Notes under the pieces: generated by a model | Told to the model about the DNA's origin: nothing | The model's input: only the letters and a program-made list of their open reading frames with translations | Database searches by the model: none | NCBI GenBank assembly: GCA_007134805.1 | Contig: SLKB01000204.1 | Location: 1-13,676 of the forward strand | Direction: 5' to 3' | DNA from: Paracoccaceae bacterium | GTDB taxonomy: Bacteria > Pseudomonadota > Alphaproteobacteria > Rhodobacterales > Rhodobacteraceae | Length of the DNA stretch: 13,676 nt | Translations under genes and position numbers: made by a program | Shown: positions 7,240-13,676 of the stretch, piece after piece | Numbering within the stretch: position 1 is the first letter of the stretch | Layout of the letters: each line of letters begins with the position of its first letter

Positions 7240-7892
7240 CACGGTCAAAGCGATTCCTCGATCTGACGATTCTCGCGCTGGCTGCGCCGCTGCTGTTGCC
7301 GGTTCTGGGCGTTCTCATTGCGCTGTCATGGGCGTTTCAGGGACGTCCGGTGTTCTTCGCGGCGGAACGGATGCGCGATCCGACGCACAGCTTCACGCTC
7401 TGGAAATTGCGCAGCATGCGCCATGATCCGGCCGATCAGGGCGTGTCCGGGGGGGACAAGTCCGCCCGGATCACGCCCTTTGGCCGGCTGCTGCGGGCCA
7501 CGCGGCTCGATGAACTGCCGCAGATGCTCAACATCCTGACGGGCGAGATCAGCTTCGTGGGGCCGCGCCCGCCGCTGCGGGAATATGTTGAGCGGTTTCC
7601 AGAGCTTTACGCGGCAGTCCTGCAGGCGCGGCCCGGCATCACCGGGCTCGCGACACTGGTTTTCGCGCGCCATGAGGAAAAGCTTCTGGCCCGCTGCACG
7701 ACAGCGGCGGAAACCGACGCGCTCTATGCGCGCGCCTGTATTCCACGCAAGGCCCGGATCGACCTCATCTATGGGCGCAACGCAAGCGTCGGGCTCGATT
7801 TGTGGCTGGTCCTTCTGACCGCAACCCGGACCATCGGCATCGCGCGCGGCGGCACCCGTCTGCCGCGCCTGCGTCGCAAACCTGCCCGCTAG
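7236..7892 (+). CDS. Monotopic sugar-1-phosphate (phosphoglycosyl) transferase
   Basis: A 218-residue member of the bacterial sugar transferase family (PglC/WcaJ catalytic domain; small PglC-like form). An N-terminal re-entrant or membrane helix spans about 6-32 (KRFLDLTILALAAPLLLP). Next come FTLWKLRSMRHD (53-64), the D92-E93 catalytic dyad in TRLDELPQMLN, GEISFVGPRPPL (103-114) and the PGITGL loop (133-138). The family transfers a sugar-1-phosphate from a UDP-sugar to undecaprenyl phosphate at the inner membrane, the first committed step of a repeat-unit glycan. Its ATG overlaps the reductase stop (ATGA at 7236-7239), with GAAGG upstream, so the two are translationally coupled. Likely donor: the deoxy-HexNAc sugar made by the neighbouring enzymes (inference). 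Confidence 0.88.
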   Translation: MTRSKRFLDLTILALAAPLLLPVLGVLIALSWAFQGRPVFFAAERMRDPTHSFTLWKLRSMRHDPADQGVSGGDKSARITPFGRLLRATRLDELPQMLNILTGEISFVGPRPPLREYVERFPELYAAVLQARPGITGLATLVFARHEEKLLARCTTAAETDALYARACIPRKARIDLIYGRNASVGLDLWLVLLTATRTIGIARGGTRLPRLRRKPAR

Positions 7893-8015
7893 AGCATCAC
7901 GCATGCCCTCTTGTTGGGCAATCTCCCGAGTCCTGCTTGCAGGCTGGCGGGGCAATCATGTATCGACGAGGCGAACAACCCCGTCTTGATTGCGATTTCA
8001 CATAGAGGACACAGC
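7893..8015 (+). other. Intergenic leader before galU with small inverted repeats
   Basis: The 123-base gap contains three imperfect or short hairpins: TGCCC-N7-GGGCA (7904-7920), CCTGC-TT-GCAGG (7932-7943) and GACGAGG-N7-CCCCGTC with one mismatch (7965-7985). None is followed by a convincing T-run. They could attenuate read-through from the transferase gene or structure the galU leader, but the evidence is weak. No clear promoter was identified. Confidence 0.25.
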
Positions 8016-8915
8016 ATGCCCGCCATTACAAAAGCCGTTTTTCCAGTCGCCGGCCTCGGGACCCGCTTCCTGCCCGCGACAAAGGCGATGCCCAAGGAAT
8101 TGCTGCCGATCATCGACAAGCCGATCGTTCAATATGCCGTTGAAGAGGCGATCGCTGCGGGGATCACGGAGCTGATCTTCGTCACGGGCCGTAACAAGCG
8201 GGCGGTTGGCGATCATTTCGATGCCAATCTGGAGCTGGAAAACCAGCTCATGGCCAAGGGCAAGGAAGATGTGCGCGACATGGTGCGCAATATCGTGCCG
8301 CCCGGCGTGGCCTGCATTTTCGTGCGTCAGCCAGAGCCGCTCGGGCTTGGCCACGCGGTCCTGTGCGCCGCGCCGGCCGTCGGGAACAACCCGTTCGTCG
8401 TGCTCCTGGCCGATGACCTGATGCAGGGCGAAGTTCTGCCCACGCAAGCCCTCGTCGATGCGTTCGAGCGCCGCCCGCAGACGCTGCTCTCGGTGTCCGA
8501 GGTCGCGCTCGAGGAAGTCTCGAAATACGGCATCCTGCGGCCCGGCAAGACAGGGAGCGATGGGATGATCGCGGTCGAGGGGCTCGTCGAGAAGCCTCAG
8601 CCCGACGCCGCGCCCTCGCGCATGGCTTCGTTCGGGCGCTATGCCTTCACCCCCGAGGTCTTCGAGTTCCTGCGCAACCTCAAGCCCGGCGCGGGCGGCG
8701 AGATCCAGCTTGCCGACGCGATCGACCAGATGGCCGCACAGGGCAAGGTGTCGGCCATCGTGAATCCCTCGCACCGATATGATTGCGGGTCGAAATTCGG
8801 GTATCTCACCGCGATTGTCGATTTCGCGCTGAACGATCCGGAGTATCACGACAGGTTCTCAGGCCTGATCCGCGACCGGCTTTCGAAGCTGGACGGCGCC
8901 GCAAAGGCCGGTTAA
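8016..8915 (+). CDS. galU: UTP-glucose-1-phosphate uridylyltransferase GalU
   Basis: A 299-residue cytosolic nucleotidyltransferase that makes UDP-glucose from UTP and glucose-1-phosphate, for lipopolysaccharide, exopolysaccharide and other glycans. The length and motifs are those of bacterial GalU: GLGTRFLPATKAMPKELLP (13-31), FVTGRNKRAVGDHFD (55-69), the acidic LLADDL (130-135) that helps bind metal and nucleotide, and VEKP (191-194) with the conserved Lys193. The ATG at 8016 is preceded by AGAGGA at 8004-8009. It lies on the same strand as the reductase/transferase pair after 123 bases, so it belongs functionally to the glycan cluster even if it has its own promoter. Nothing odd was seen in the protein. 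Confidence 0.95.
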   Translation: MPAITKAVFPVAGLGTRFLPATKAMPKELLPIIDKPIVQYAVEEAIAAGITELIFVTGRNKRAVGDHFDANLELENQLMAKGKEDVRDMVRNIVPPGVACIFVRQPEPLGLGHAVLCAAPAVGNNPFVVLLADDLMQGEVLPTQALVDAFERRPQTLLSVSEVALEEVSKYGILRPGKTGSDGMIAVEGLVEKPQPDAAPSRMASFGRYAFTPEVFEFLRNLKPGAGGEIQLADAIDQMAAQGKVSAIVNPSHRYDCGSKFGYLTAIVDFALNDPEYHDRFSGLIRDRLSKLDGAAKAG

Positions 8916-8947
8916 CAGCGCTGCCCCTCTGACCGTAATGCGCTTTC

Positions 8948-8972
8948 GCGCCGCGCGTTACGCGCGCGGCGC
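8948..8972. terminator. Strong GC hairpin between convergent galU and aspS
   Basis: A perfect 10-bp stem, GCGCCGCGCG (8948-8957) with CGCGCGGCGC (8963-8972), around the loop TTACG. The loop contains the aspS stop codon. No T-run follows on either strand, so it is not a textbook intrinsic terminator. The perfect pairing and the position between two converging genes still suggest a two-way transcription stop or RNA 3'-end barrier. Confidence 0.5.
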
Positions 8973-10739
8973 AAGACGCAGGCCAAGTTCGCGCAATTGC
9001 TCGTTCGTTGGCTCAGAGGGCGCCTTGAGCAACAGATCTTCGGCCCGCTGGGTCATCGGGAACATGATCACCTGGCGGATATTGGACTCGTCCGCCAGCA
9101 GCATCACGATCCGGTCAATCCCCGCCGCGCAGCCACCATGGGGGGGAGCCCCGTATTTGAACGCCTTGACCATCCCGCCGAAGCGCTTGTCGACCTCGGA
9201 ATTCGGATAGCCCGCGATTTCAAAGGCGCGATACATGATCTCCGGCTTGTGGTTGCGGATCGCGCCCGAAAGGATCTCGTAGCCGTTGCATGCCAAATCA
9301 TACTGGTACCCCTTCACGGCCAGCGGATCACCCGAGAGCGCGTCCATGCCCCCTTGCGGCATGGAAAACGGGTTATGGCTGAAATCGACCTTGCCAGTCT
9401 CGGGGTCGGCCTCGTACATCGGGAAATCGACGATCCAGGCAAAGGCGAAGCGGTCCTCGTCGATCAGCTTCAACTCCCGCCCGATCTCGTCGCGCGCTTT
9501 CGCCGCCACGCCCTCGAACTGCGCGGGCTTGCCACCGAGGAAGAAGGCAGCGTCGCCTTCACCAAGGCCGAGTTGTTGGCGAATGGCTTCGGTGCGTTCG
9601 GGTCCGATGTTCTTGGCGAGGGGGCCTGCGGCTTCAAGCCCGTCATCGCCTGCGCGCCAGAAAATATACCCCATCCCCGGCAGCCCCTGCGCTTGGGCAA
9701 AGGCGTTCATCCGGTCGCAGAACTTGCGCGACCCGCCGCCGGGCGCGGGGATTGCGCGGATCTCGGTGCCCTCATTCTCCAGCAATTTCGCGAAGATCGC
9801 GAAGCCAGAGCCGCGGAAATGCTCGCTCACCACCTGCATTTCAATCGGGTTGCGCAAGTCGGGCTTGTCGGTGCCGTATTTCAAAAGCGAGTCCGCAAAG
9901 GGAATGCGCGGCCAGTCCGCGCAAGGATCAACCGTCTTGCCATCTGCAAACTCCTCGAACACGGCTTGCAGCACGGGCCCGACAGCGCCGAAGACATCTT
10001 CCTGCTCGACAAACGACATCTCGACATCGAGCTGGTAGAAATCGGTGGGCGAGCGGTCGGCGCGAGGGTCTTCATCGCGGAAACAGGGCGCGATCTGGAA
10101 ATACCGGTCAAAGCCCGAGACCATGATCAGCTGCTTGAACTGTTGCGGGGCCTGCGGGAGGGCGTAGAACTTTCCCGGATGCAGCCGCGAGGGCACAAGG
10201 AAATCGCGCGCCCCTTCGGGGCTGGAGGCAGTGATGATCGGCGTCTGGAATTCGCGAAAGCCCCGGTCCCACATCCGCCGGCGCATCGAGGCGACCACAT
10301 CCGAGCGCAGCACCATGTTGCGCTGCATCCTCTCACGCCGCAGGTCAAGGAAACGGAAGGCAAGGCGCGTGTCTTCGGGGTAGTCAGGCTCGCCGAAAAC
10401 GGGCAGGGGCAGATCCTCGGCGCTGCCCAGCACATCCATCGTGTGAACATAGACCTCGATCTCGCCCGTGGGAAGTTTCGGGTTCACGAGGCTTGCATCG
10501 CGCGCCTTGACCTTCCCCTCGATGCGGATGCAGGTTTCGGCGCGCAGCTTCTCGATCGCCCCGAAAGCCGCGCTGTCGCTGTCGGCCAGCACTTGCGTGA
10601 TGCCGTAATGGTCCCGCAGATCGACGAACAGCACGCCACCATGATCGCGCACGCGGTGCACCCAGCCCGACAGGCGCACTGTCTCGCCGACATGCCGTGA
10701 GGTCAGGTCCGCGCAGGTATGGCTGCGATAGGCGTGCAT
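8958..10739 (-). CDS. aspS: Aspartate-tRNA ligase
   Basis: A 593-residue class II aminoacyl-tRNA synthetase of the long bacterial type. An N-terminal OB-fold anticodon-binding domain (about 1-105, [19 protein letters not shown]) is followed by the catalytic core, with [20 protein letters not shown] (183-202), motif 2 [10 protein letters not shown] (220-229) and motif 3 [13 protein letters not shown] (535-547). A bacterial GAD insertion lies at about 290-430. It charges tRNA-Asp. His33 occupies the position where non-discriminating AspRS enzymes carry His and E. coli has Leu30, so it may also charge tRNA-Asn for amidation by GatCAB (inference). The ATG at 10739 is chosen because AGGGG precedes it and the protein then begins [12 protein letters not shown], as expected for the family. 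A longer frame to 10805 crosses the promoter. Confidence 0.96.
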   Translation of the reverse strand: MHAYRSHTCADLTSRHVGETVRLSGWVHRVRDHGGVLFVDLRDHYGITQVLADSDSAAFGAIEKLRAETCIRIEGKVKARDASLVNPKLPTGEIEVYVHTMDVLGSAEDLPLPVFGEPDYPEDTRLAFRFLDLRRERMQRNMVLRSDVVASMRRRMWDRGFREFQTPIITASSPEGARDFLVPSRLHPGKFYALPQAPQQFKQLIMVSGFDRYFQIAPCFRDEDPRADRSPTDFYQLDVEMSFVEQEDVFGAVGPVLQAVFEEFADGKTVDPCADWPRIPFADSLLKYGTDKPDLRNPIEMQVVSEHFRGSGFAIFAKLLENEGTEIRAIPAPGGGSRKFCDRMNAFAQAQGLPGMGYIFWRAGDDGLEAAGPLAKNIGPERTEAIRQQLGLGEGDAAFFLGGKPAQFEGVAAKARDEIGRELKLIDEDRFAFAWIVDFPMYEADPETGKVDFSHNPFSMPQGGMDALSGDPLAVKGYQYDLACNGYEILSGAIRNHKPEIMYRAFEIAGYPNSEVDKRFGGMVKAFKYGAPPHGGCAAGIDRIVMLLADESNIRQVIMFPMTQRAEDLLLKAPSEPTNEQLRELGLRLAPRA

Positions 10740-10776
10740 GTTGGGCCCCTTTGATTGCATGCGCTCAGGCTCGGGC

Positions 10777-10805
10777 GATACACAATCTGGGGGCGGGGAA
10801 GTCAA
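10777..10805 (-). promoter_or_regulatory. Candidate sigma-70 promoter of aspS
   Basis: On the minus strand TTGACT (10805-10800) is followed after 17 bases by TGTATC (10782-10777). The -35 box is good and the -10 box is loose, as is common in alphaproteobacteria. The start of transcription would be near 10770, with a leader of about 30 bases to the aspS ATG. Its presence suggests aspS is not transcribed only from the DUF3572 gene upstream. Confidence 0.45.
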
Positions 10806-10817
10806 GGGGCGTTCCGG

Positions 10818-11111
10818 TCAGGTCCAGTGATGCTGCGCCGCGCCTGACAGAACGGCATGTGCCTGCGCCAGTGTCTCGGGCCGGATCCCCTGAGCCCTCG
10901 CACAGTCGATCACGGTCGCATCCCGCATCATGATGAAGTCGAGCACGACGAGCAGAAAGGTCTGGTCCGGCCCTGCATCGGCGGATAATTGCCCACGCAG
11001 ATCATCAGGCGTGGCCCCGGTCGCGGCAACGAAGACACCTACCAGATCATCCTCGTCCAAAAGCCAGCCCAGACTGGCCAAAGCGATCTCTTCAGCGTGA
11101 TCCATCTGCAT
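10818..11111 (-). CDS. DUF3572 family small protein
   Basis: A 97-residue acidic cytosolic protein with no signal peptide or membrane helix. The pattern IALASLGWLLDEDDLVGVFV, then ATGATPDDLRGQL, then LLVVLDFIMMRDATVIDCA is that of the DUF3572 family, short helical proteins found across alphaproteobacteria and of unknown function. I chose the ATG at 11111 because AGGGG lies 6 bases upstream; the frame can be extended to a GTG at 11153, but those residues overlap the palindromic control region. It is divergent from pleD, and aspS lies 78 bases downstream on the same strand. No function can be read from the sequence. Confidence 0.8.
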   Translation of the reverse strand: MQMDHAEEIALASLGWLLDEDDLVGVFVAATGATPDDLRGQLSADAGPDQTFLLVVLDFIMMRDATVIDCARAQGIRPETLAQAHAVLSGAAQHHWT

Positions 11112-11123
11112 CTCGCGCCCCTG

Positions 11124-11141
11124 TTTCATGAAACGTTTCAT
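11124..11141. promoter_or_regulatory. Overlapping palindromes between DUF3572 gene and pleD
   Basis: TTTCATGAAACGTTTCAT contains two perfect palindromes that share a half: TTTCATGAAA (11124-11133) and TGAAACGTTTCA (11129-11140). It can also be read as two direct copies of TTTCAT flanking GAAACG. It directly abuts the DUF3572 Shine-Dalgarno sequence (11118-11122) and lies about 50 bases upstream of the pleD start, so a regulator bound here could act on both genes. TTAACCAA (11141-11148) next to it matches seven of eight bases of a CtrA half-site (TTAACCAT), but the second TTAA at the proper distance is missing. Confidence 0.45.
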
Positions 11142-11192
11142 TAACCAATCCACACTAATTTAAGACATGCAAACATCGCCTTGGAGTCCTTG

Positions 11193-12623
11193 ATGTCTGG
11201 TCAGATTTTGATTGTGGATGATCTTTCCCTGAGCCGGATGATTCTTCGCGCAAAGCTCGATTCCGCATGTTTTGACTCGCTCATGGCGGCTACCGGAACT
11301 CAGGCGCTGGAACTTGCGCACAAGCATCAGCCCGACCTGATCCTGCTCGACTACAGCCTGCCCGATCTCGACGGGGCAGATGTATGCCGGCGGCTGCGCG
11401 CGGCCGAGCGGACGCGCGACATTCCGATCATCATCTACTCTTCAGATCAGAGCCGCGACGTGCGGCTGCGGGCGCTCAAGGCGGGCGCGGATGATTTCCT
11501 GTGCAAGCCACTGGACGAGAGCTATCTGATGTCGCGTTTGCGCAACCTGCTGCGCTCCAGCGGGACACGCCACGATCTCAAGCGGCAGGCCACCCCCGCG
11601 CTGCGTCGCGGCCTTGCCGAAGCATCGGTGAGCTTCTCGCGCCGGGCGCGCGTCATTCGCATCTGTGGGCCCGACAAGACCGCCCGGGACACCCTCTCCG
11701 CGCTCGGGCTCGATGATACGCCATGCCTCAGCGAGACCCTGACCCTGCAACAGGCCCTTGGCCTCAAGACACGCGGACCAGCGCCGGATGTCTTCATCAT
11801 TGCCCCGGACGTGATCGCACAGCATGGGGTGCATGTGATCTCTGATCTTCAGTCGCGCGCGGCAACGCGGCGGGCTTCGATCATCGTGGTGATGCCACCC
11901 GAGATGCGGGTGCAGGCCAGCATGGCGCTCGATCTTGGGGCCACGGATGTTCTGCGCCTGCCGCTCGACGAGGAAGAGGCGCAACTCCGCCTTGCCGCGG
12001 CGATCCGGCGCAAGCAGCAGGCCGACGCGCTGCGCAAGGCTTTCGACACCGAACTGACACTGGCCTCCAGAGATCCGCTCACCGGGCTGTTCAACCGCCG
12101 CCATGCGCTCTCGAAGCTCCAGCAGATGTGCAAGCCTTTCGAGGCCGGGCGCGCGCGCGACTTCGCGGTGCTGATGATCGACCTCGACAATTTCAAGCAG
12201 GTCAATGACCGCTTCGGTCACAATGCCGGCGATGATGTGCTGGTCGAGGCGACGCGCCGGATCCGGCAGGTCATCCGGCCCACGGATGTTGTGGCCCGCT
12301 ATGGTGGCGAGGAGTTTCTGGTGATCCTGCCGCGAACCGATCTCACTGTCGCGCAACGTATCGCGCGCCGGATCTGCCAGGAGATCAAGGGCGCGCCCTA
12401 CCCGCTTCAGAATGGTGCCACCCTGTTGCAGTTGACCGCATCGCTCGGCATGACCGTGCATCACCCCGGGGCGGAGGAGGACCACACGCTCTGCATCCAC
12501 AAGGTGATCGACCGCGCGGATCGCGCCATGCGCAGGGCCAAGCAGGACGGGCGCAACCGCGTGATCATCGACGATGAGGTCTTGCAGCAAGACACCGAAG
12601 AGATGCGCGCCACCAAGGCCTGA
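11193..12623 (+). CDS. pleD: PleD-type response regulator diguanylate cyclase
   Basis: A 476-residue cytosolic protein with the PleD architecture. Receiver 1 (about 3-122) has D9-D10, phosphoacceptor D53 (LILLDYSLP), S83 and K105. Receiver 2 (about 150-275) is degenerate, with Ala where the phosphoacceptor Asp is expected (PDVFIIAPDV). The GGDEF domain (about 300-470) contains DPLTGLFNRR, DLDNFKQVND and the active-site GGEEF at 371-375. The RxxD product-inhibition site is intact (R362-P-T-D365, five residues before GGEEF). It makes cyclic di-GMP when receiver 1 is phosphorylated and the protein dimerises, controlling motility, surface attachment or cell-cycle polarity. The ATG at 11193 has GGAG at 11183-11186. 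The gene is divergent from DUF3572; no divK is adjacent. Confidence 0.93.
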   Translation: MSGQILIVDDLSLSRMILRAKLDSACFDSLMAATGTQALELAHKHQPDLILLDYSLPDLDGADVCRRLRAAERTRDIPIIIYSSDQSRDVRLRALKAGADDFLCKPLDESYLMSRLRNLLRSSGTRHDLKRQATPALRRGLAEASVSFSRRARVIRICGPDKTARDTLSALGLDDTPCLSETLTLQQALGLKTRGPAPDVFIIAPDVIAQHGVHVISDLQSRAATRRASIIVVMPPEMRVQASMALDLGATDVLRLPLDEEEAQLRLAAAIRRKQQADALRKAFDTELTLASRDPLTGLFNRRHALSKLQQMCKPFEAGRARDFAVLMIDLDNFKQVNDRFGHNAGDDVLVEATRRIRQVIRPTDVVARYGGEEFLVILPRTDLTVAQRIARRICQEIKGAPYPLQNGATLLQLTASLGMTVHHPGAEEDHTLCIHKVIDRADRAMRRAKQDGRNRVIIDDEVLQQDTEEMRATKA

Positions 12624-12634
12624 GACGATCCGCG

Positions 12635-12655
12635 CGCGCGCCTCTCAATCGCGCG
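12635..12655. terminator. CG-repeat hairpin between convergent pleD and periplasmic sensor gene
   Basis: CGCGCG within the run 12631-12640 can pair with CGCGCG at 12650-12655 around CCTCTCAAT. There is no T-run. It lies in the 21-base gap and the first codons of overlap between the two 3' ends. A possible two-way stop, but CG repeats are frequent at this base composition. Confidence 0.25.
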
Positions 12656-13124
12656 AACGCTCGGGAACGCCGCGGTTGCGCCATGTCCCCCGGCGAGCGA
12701 GCTTGTCAGCATAGTCGCGCCGCTCCTGCGGGCTCATCGCCGCGATGCTTGCCACGAGATCCGCGCGCATCTGTGTCCCGATCATGACGAGGCGCTCCTG
12801 CGAGGCGCGGAGCGTCTGCTCGAATGCCGCGGCGTCGAACTCTTCCGCGCGCAGGATCTCCTGCAAATCGTCGCGAATACGGCTGCGGACCAGATTGTCC
12901 GATACGCCCCGCCAGTGGTCGCGGGCAGCATCGCGCAGGGCGCGGCGCTCGTCCACGGGAAGGGCACCAACCGCCGCGCGCAGCGTCGATCCCTGTGTGC
13001 CGAGGCGGCTGAAAACGCCGCCCAGAACCCCCAGCAACGCCATGTTGAGCACCAGGGAGATCGCGAGCACGATCTTCAGCCAGGGCCAGCGACGGGCGGA
13101 CGGGGGTAGGGATGGGTCACTCAT
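12645..13124 (-). CDS. Membrane-anchored periplasmic sensor, Spy/CnrX (heavy-metal resistance) superfamily
   Basis: A 159-residue protein with a short cytosolic N-terminus, one membrane helix (about 15-37) and a helical, highly charged periplasmic domain. Two LTxxQ-like motifs, LPVDERRAL (55-63) and MSPQERRDYAD (130-140), place it with the Spy/CpxP/CnrX fold, where long helices form a cradle-like dimer. Proteins of this type are often named periplasmic heavy-metal sensors. It is the third gene of an ECF sigma-anti-sigma operon, starting 3 bases after the anti-sigma stop, so it probably tunes that anti-sigma factor in response to an envelope signal. It has only one His (H70) and no Cys, so metal sensing is doubtful. 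The family placement is by pattern, not by alignment. Confidence 0.7.
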   Translation of the reverse strand: MSDPSLPPSARRWPWLKIVLAISLVLNMALLGVLGGVFSRLGTQGSTLRAAVGALPVDERRALRDAARDHWRGVSDNLVRSRIRDDLQEILRAEEFDAAAFEQTLRASQERLVMIGTQMRADLVASIAAMSPQERRDYADKLARRGTWRNRGVPERSRD

Positions 13125-13127
13125 GGC

Positions 13128-13475
13128 TCAATACCCCATGAAAAGCGGATCATCGATCATCGGCAGCAGCGCGGCGATGGGCTGCAGCGGCGCGACAGCG
13201 TCCTCGAGCCAGACAAGCGGCCCGTCGAGCGGCAGGGCCAGCCCGATCCAGAACCCGGCCAGCGCTGCAACCGCACCACCGGCAACGCTCGGCAGCATCC
13301 AGGCGCGCAAGGCGAACACCCTGCGAGACTGCGCCACTGACGGAACGCGCGCGGCGTCGGCGAGGATGCGCGCGCGCACCCCCGCGCGAAGCTGCGGGGC
13401 CTGCGCGCGCGCGGCATCGAAATAGCGCTCCAGGCTGTCTTCCGGCCTGTGTCCTGATTGGTGGTCATCGGTCAT
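13128..13475 (-). CDS. Probable single-pass anti-sigma factor
   Basis: A 115-residue protein with a cytosolic N-terminal part of about 57 residues (PEDSLERYFDAARAQAP), one membrane helix at about 59-83 and a periplasmic tail of about 32 residues. It lacks the HxxxCxxC zinc motif and has no Cys, so it is not a ZAS-type anti-sigma. The role is inferred from size, topology and position: its ATG overlaps the end of the ECF sigma gene by 11 bases and it is followed after 3 bases by the Spy/CnrX-like gene. In the analogous CnrYXH system a small membrane protein (CnrY) holds the sigma factor and the periplasmic sensor (CnrX) acts on it. The start has GGGG seven bases upstream. I cannot recognise a named family. 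Confidence 0.6.
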   Translation of the reverse strand: MTDDHQSGHRPEDSLERYFDAARAQAPQLRAGVRARILADAARVPSVAQSRRVFALRAWMLPSVAGGAVAALAGFWIGLALPLDGPLVWLEDAVAPLQPIAALLPMIDDPLFMGY

Positions 13476-13676
13476 CTTGATACCCCAGTTCTTCGCGGCG
13501 CCCGGCCAGCATCTCGGTCAGGCGCCGCTTCCCACGTGCAGTCAGACTTTCCACTGCCTCGACCCCGACCATCAGGATCGCTGCGATCTCCGGGTTTGAC
13601 AGCCCCTCGAGATGACGCAGGATCACTGCCTGTCGCTGCCGTTCAGGCAGCGCGGCCAGCGCCTGCTCGAGTGCGC
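13465..13676 (-). CDS. ECF sigma-70 family sigma factor, C-terminal fragment
   Basis: The last 69 residues of a sigma factor whose 5' part lies beyond the right edge. The readable part starts ALEQALAALPERQRQAV and continues with the helix-turn-helix of region 4.2 (HLEGLSNPEIAAILMVGVEAVESLTARGKRRL). LPERQRQ is the usual entry to region 4 in ECF sigma factors. The stop TGA (13467-13465) falls inside the next gene, an 11-base overlap that couples translation. Together with the one-TM protein and the Spy/CnrX-like protein it forms a three-gene envelope-signal sigma operon. Its regulon and the promoter it recognises cannot be seen. Confidence 0.82.
   Translation of the reverse strand, partial: ALEQALAALPERQRQAVILRHLEGLSNPEIAAILMVGVEAVESLTARGKRRLTEMLAGRREELGYQDDR

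Noticed and set aside
8997..10700. A 567-residue open frame on the plus strand opposite aspS
   Set aside because: It is antisense to a clearly recognisable AspRS, has no ribosome site and no recognisable motif. Long antisense frames are expected at this G+C content.
11141..11162. CtrA box (TTAA-N7-TTAA) upstream of pleD
   Set aside because: TTAACCAA is present, but the second TTAA is at the wrong distance, so only a half-site can be claimed.
11442..12590. A 382-residue minus-strand frame opposite pleD
   Set aside because: It mirrors the GGDEF and receiver coding sequence, and its composition (rich in R, H, L and Q) is typical of a shadow frame.
1..13676. CRISPR arrays, tRNA or rRNA genes, insertion sequences, prophage genes
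   Set aside because: No regularly spaced repeats, no cloverleaf-like stretch, no transposase or phage-like protein, and no terminal repeats were seen.

Overview
This 13.7 kb window looks like the chromosome of an alphaproteobacterium, most likely a member of the Rhodobacterales. The evidence is the high G+C content, a PhyR-type general stress response regulator with an EcfG-type promoter, an HWE-family histidine kinase, a DUF3572 gene divergent from pleD, and an AspRS with a His at the position typical of non-discriminating enzymes. No phage, insertion sequence, CRISPR array, tRNA or rRNA was seen. The assignment rests on protein-family recognition only.

Layout, left to right. (1) 1-527, minus: the start of tctA and a complete tctB, membrane subunits of a tripartite tricarboxylate transporter. 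(2) 528-846: a 319-base divergent control region with a near-perfect EcfG promoter pointing at phyR. (3) 847-3781: phyR (plus) convergent with a soluble four-PAS HWE histidine kinase (minus). Together these form a likely general-stress-response signalling locus, although nepR and ecfG are not in the window. (4) 4076-8915: a surface-polysaccharide locus with a membrane-bound nucleotide-sugar 4,6-dehydratase (minus). Divergent from it are an SDR-family reductase and a monotopic sugar-1-phosphate transferase whose start and stop codons overlap (ATGA), followed by galU. The first three resemble a module that makes and loads a 6-deoxy-HexNAc sugar such as QuiNAc onto undecaprenyl phosphate. galU supplies UDP-glucose. 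(5) 8958-10739, minus: aspS, with a plausible sigma-70 promoter. (6) 10818-12623: a small DUF3572 gene divergent from pleD (receiver, degenerate receiver, GGDEF), sharing an 81-base region with overlapping palindromes. (7) 12645-13676, minus: the 3' end of an ECF sigma factor gene, a small one-TM probable anti-sigma factor, and a membrane-anchored Spy/CnrX-like periplasmic protein. This is a tight operon resembling an envelope-stress or metal-sensing sigma system, but the sensor has almost no metal ligands.

The most interesting points are three. The phyR/HWE-kinase pair has an EcfG promoter and an atypical kinase N box. The dehydratase-reductase-transferase module may fix the first sugar of a surface glycan. 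The ECF-anti-sigma-sensor operon has a probably non-metal signal. I saw no clearly unprecedented system. The candidates for novelty are specific deviations within known families and several well-formed palindromes in control regions.
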